Assembly: GCF_901709675.1 (NCBI RefSeq)
Contig: NC_051093.1
Span: forward strand, 9,558,053 to 9,622,052
Reading direction: 5' to 3'
Length of the DNA: 64,000 nt
DNA from: Syngnathus acus
Taxonomy: Eukaryota; Chordata; Actinopteri; Syngnathiformes; Syngnathidae
The position numbers and the translations under genes are program-made. The notes under the pieces were generated by a model, which was not told the DNA's origin, made no database searches, and saw nothing but the letters and a program-made list of their open reading frames with translations. Of the stretch, positions 60,643 to 64,000 are shown piece after piece; position 1 is the stretch's first letter; each line of letters starts with the position of its first letter.

Positions 60643-63600
60643 CTTGGGGAGCGCTAAGAAGCATTGTGAGTGGGGGGGAAAAAAAAAAGCTTGTTTACGT
60701 CTGCTTCTGAGCTGGAGAAACTTCTTAAAGGGAAGGAACGTGTTGGACACGGTTTGCCTTTTATTTTTCTTGGCATGCTCAAGTGTATAGAGTATTGTGC
60801 GCCCAGCACGGACTGTCCCTGGGATACCAGAGATAAGTCTTTTATTTTACACTTTCATTGTAGCACCATTTCTGGATTCTTCTTACAACTGCAGGTTTTG
60901 TTTCTGGTCACAGGAAACAAAAGCCGACTGTGCAGTCTGCTAATACTCATGCGGTCACATTTTGTGATCTTTTAGACAGTACTTACACAGTGCCATGTTT
61001 TTAGATCCCATCAGAGCTTAATGTGATATTTTGATGGCTCGTTTGGAGTTGAGCACATGTGAAGCAAATGGCGGCGCCCTTTCGTCCCCACGGGGCAGAC
61101 GTATTGACATTAGAACGGCAGCCTCCGCGCAGGAGAAAGTCAAATAAATGCCACCGCAAAGCGGAGCATGCATCGAAACAGCAACAGAAATGAAATCATT
61201 GTCGGAAACATGGCGGTTCACCACATTTTGGTCTGACGAATGAAATTTGATGCTCCTATCAAAAGATCTGGTATCAATGCCAATGAATTTGAAGGAAGTC
61301 CAATTCATGTAAATTCCATCAAACTTTACAAAACACATTCCAAAACCTTTGATATTCAAATTGAACCAATAAGAAAAGTCCTCATTTCAATTTACTGCCA
61401 ACATTGTGGTTCTTTTTGCTATCATATGACGGGCGTGTTGGCTTGCACCTTATGGCTTCAGTGTGTGCGTGTGTGTCGTGCACAGTGGTCAGTGTAAGCG
61501 GGTGTCGGCATACCTTGTCAGATTTCATGCCCAGATTGATTTCAATGAATTCTTGTGAATATCCTGTTTAATAAATGTAGAATTCCTTCCATATGATGAA
61601 ACAACAGCAGTATTTGTTATTTTCCAGACATTATGTACATCTGGACCCGATATAATATCTAAAGTAGCCCTGTGCCTCTCGCTACGACGTCCACGATTTC
61701 TTTTTTGTACTTTTTTCTTCATTCCATCGCAACAATCTGATTGGGATCTCCAATCTGCCTACCTAAACCGCTGTGAAACATTAATCTATTTTTTTTTTCC
61801 TACCCTCAAATGTGAAAACTGAAGTGATCCTTGCCTCGCGTTTGTATTTAGGGCTATACTGAAAACAAATATGTTCCAGAGGCATTTCTAAATTCAGGTC
61901 TTTCTAGACAAATTCATCAATTTCCTGCTACCGCATGTTGATTGTATGTAGGAGTTGTAAGGGACGATGCTTGGGATAGCTTTAACTGTGAGCATAAGTG
62001 GAAAGCAAATTATTATTATTTTTTTTACTTTTTGGTGTAGAGTATCTCAATTTGGTTATGAGCTCATTTTCCGGCATATTTCTTTCATCTGTCGTCAAAA
62101 TGAATAGTAGGATTTTGTAATGCAGTATTAATAGGAGGGCCGTTCCCAGTTAGCAGATTTTGCTTTGAATGAATTTTCGATTTCATCGCTTCCATTTGTT
62201 TTTTGTTGTGATTATCAAGGGTATGGAGAGACTCATCATAATTTGTGTGTTAGCTGAAACAAGGGATGGACATTTGACTTGTTTTTGCCTAATGTGCTTT
62301 ATTTGGTCAAACAAAACAAAAATCAATCGGTTGTTATTTTTAATACATTAGAATCTCTTTCTGAAAGTTTTTGAGCGGAATTGAAGTCTTTTGTTGGCTC
62401 CTCATATCTTAGCAAAGGACTCCAAAATTCTCCTGACAACATGCTTTTTTTCTTCTTTTTTCATCTGTCGCCGAATTAGCCACACCTTCTTTTTGCACAT
62501 GATGGAAGTTATTCACTTTCGGATCTTCTACAATGTGAAAAAGTTGCCAAGTTACTGTGATTCCAAGTCAATATTTTGCATTTACATGAAGGACTCTTCT
62601 GTTTTAATCAAACAGATGTGTTCCTCTGCTCAATCAATTCCACATTTAAAGATTTGACTTTTCATTGGGAATGATTTTGCGATACTTATGCGTCACAACC
62701 AGTGAGCGCTTCTGACACTGTCAGCGAGATTGTTTTTCCATCAGTGAACTAACTCCTGGCATAAATCATAAAACCCAAATTGATTCGTTTCTTTGGCTAA
62801 TTAGTTTTAGATGCGTTGTATTTGAAGACAAGGGAATGACTTAGCCATTCATGCACAATCACTTTCTTAATTATAATTCTAAAACAATTGCTTATAAGTA
62901 ATGAAATGATTTTGCATCGTATTGAATCGCCAAAAACATTTCAGGCAAGATTACAAACAAAAAATGATTTTTGTGAACTGGATTTTATTATTTGTTGTAT
63001 GATTTATTATTATTTTTATTTTTAGCCTTCCTATGCCATTCTCGCTGCTCAACAGTGAGTCAGAATGAGTCACACAAAATAAAGAGAGACATTTTATTGA
63101 AAGGCAATTCTAATGAGAAAGGTCTTTGGCACAATGAAGGCACACACATGGCTAATATACAATAATGTGGAAATTTCAACATTCTCCCCAACTGACCTCG
63201 TCAGATTTTGAAGAGAAGCAAGTAAGCTTGGTCTGGCTAGCGAGTGCCCGCTTTAAATAAATCAAAAGCAGCCCATCTGGAAAGCCTTAAAAAGGGTTTT
63301 ACTTTGCTTTTAACTCTAAAGCAGAAATTAATTAGGCCTGACAGCAAATGATTTCATCTTCCTTCCCCTTTTTATGAAACTATCTATTAGGGCTTGATAG
63401 TTCACTGCATTTCAGTCAAATGCATGTCTTTTTTTCTTTTTTTTTTTGCTACGTTGCTCTGAAGTTGTACTTCCAAGTCCCGACAAATGGCTTTACTGAT
63501 TTCTTGGTCACTCTTCACATTTTACAGTGAAAACACTTCCCACGCGTCCTCTCAATTCGCCAAGCACTTTAAGCTGAAGAGAGAAAAAAATAAATATACG

Positions 63601-64000
63601 TATATATAAGGTAGAGTTGAACAGGCTACTCAATGTGCCATCATTGAAAGAATGTGTGCCATGGTCATGGCCTCAAATGTGTTTCTTCTGAAGTGCACCA
63701 AAATTCCAAATTGAATTTCCAAATCTTTACAGGAGTGCCCACGCCAAATGTTTGTCACTATTCAAAAATAGATTCTATTTGGTGAAAACATCCCTGTACA
63801 GTATTTGTATTTTGGCTTTGGTTTCCAAAGAACAAAACGATCTGTGAATTATGTTATTTTGTACACACATTAAAAAAGAAAAAAAAAAATCGATGTAAAA
63901 ATGCTTCTATGGATGTTTTATACTCAGCCTGAGCTCTTGGTACGCTGTCTGTGTGTTTATTTTTTATTGTTGTTTTTTTTCATGTATTTCTGATCTGCAA
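60643..64000 (+). other. elfn2 3' UTR and downstream sequence
   Basis: No further coding sequence recognised. AATAAA signals at 61570-61575 and 63078-63083 are candidate poly(A) sites, giving 3' UTRs of roughly 0.95 or 2.45 kb; long 3' UTRs are usual for neuronal genes. Confidence 0.5.
61570..61575 (+). terminator. elfn2: Candidate poly(A) signal of elfn2
   Basis: The first plain AATAAA after the elfn2 stop codon (GTTTAATAAATG). A second lies at 63078-63083. Use of either cannot be decided from sequence. Confidence 0.4.

Noticed and set aside
59879-60664. 261-codon minus-strand frame
   Set aside because: Antisense shadow of the elfn2 tail, driven by its GC-rich codons.

Overview
The window is nuclear DNA of a vertebrate, almost certainly a teleost fish. 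The genes have short GT-AG introns (many 60-120 bp), and all recognisable proteins are vertebrate families. The repeats are fish types: a CATCCATCC-type interspersed repeat, a Tc1/mariner-like remnant, short hAT-type elements, and very many CA, CT, GAAA and ATCC microsatellites. A percomorph such as a syngnathid is possible, but I cannot prove it.

Layout. (1) 1-7,082, minus strand: the 5' end of a P/Q-type calcium channel gene (cacna1a). Exons 1-3 are present and the rest lies beyond the left edge. Intron 1 is a textbook U12-type AT-AC intron. (2) 7,083-10,790: CpG-rich promoter flank of cacna1a, then microsatellite-rich intergenic DNA. (3) 10,794-14,907: a compact tail-to-tail pair, alkbh7 (plus, 4 exons) and gtf2f1 (minus, 13 coding exons). 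Their poly(A) signals are about 150 bp apart. (4) 16,377-19,263, minus: a 13-exon USP37-like deubiquitinase of 567 residues with an unusual catalytic-Cys box. (5) 19,923-22,793, plus: an adhesion GPCR with a D8C (uromodulin-type) domain, a GPS motif and seven transmembrane helices. Two apparent one-base frameshifts interrupt it. (6) 22,794-57,448: about 35 kb without a recognised gene. It holds microsatellites, transposon remnants, two complete MITE-like elements and a few weak candidate exons. (7) 57,449-60,642, plus: elfn2, a synaptic LRR/FNIII membrane protein whose coding region is split by an 81-bp intron, followed by a long 3' UTR.

The genes do not form one pathway. cacna1a and elfn2 are neuronal and synaptic. 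alkbh7 is a mitochondrial dioxygenase. gtf2f1 is general RNA polymerase II machinery. The USP and the adhesion GPCR belong to families with teleost-specific paralogues. I found no convincing novel multi-gene system. The most notable items are the AT-AC intron, the extra intron in elfn2, the D8C-GPS-7TM architecture with its frameshifts, the altered USP active-site box, and a possible unknown small secreted protein at 55.3-55.6 kb.
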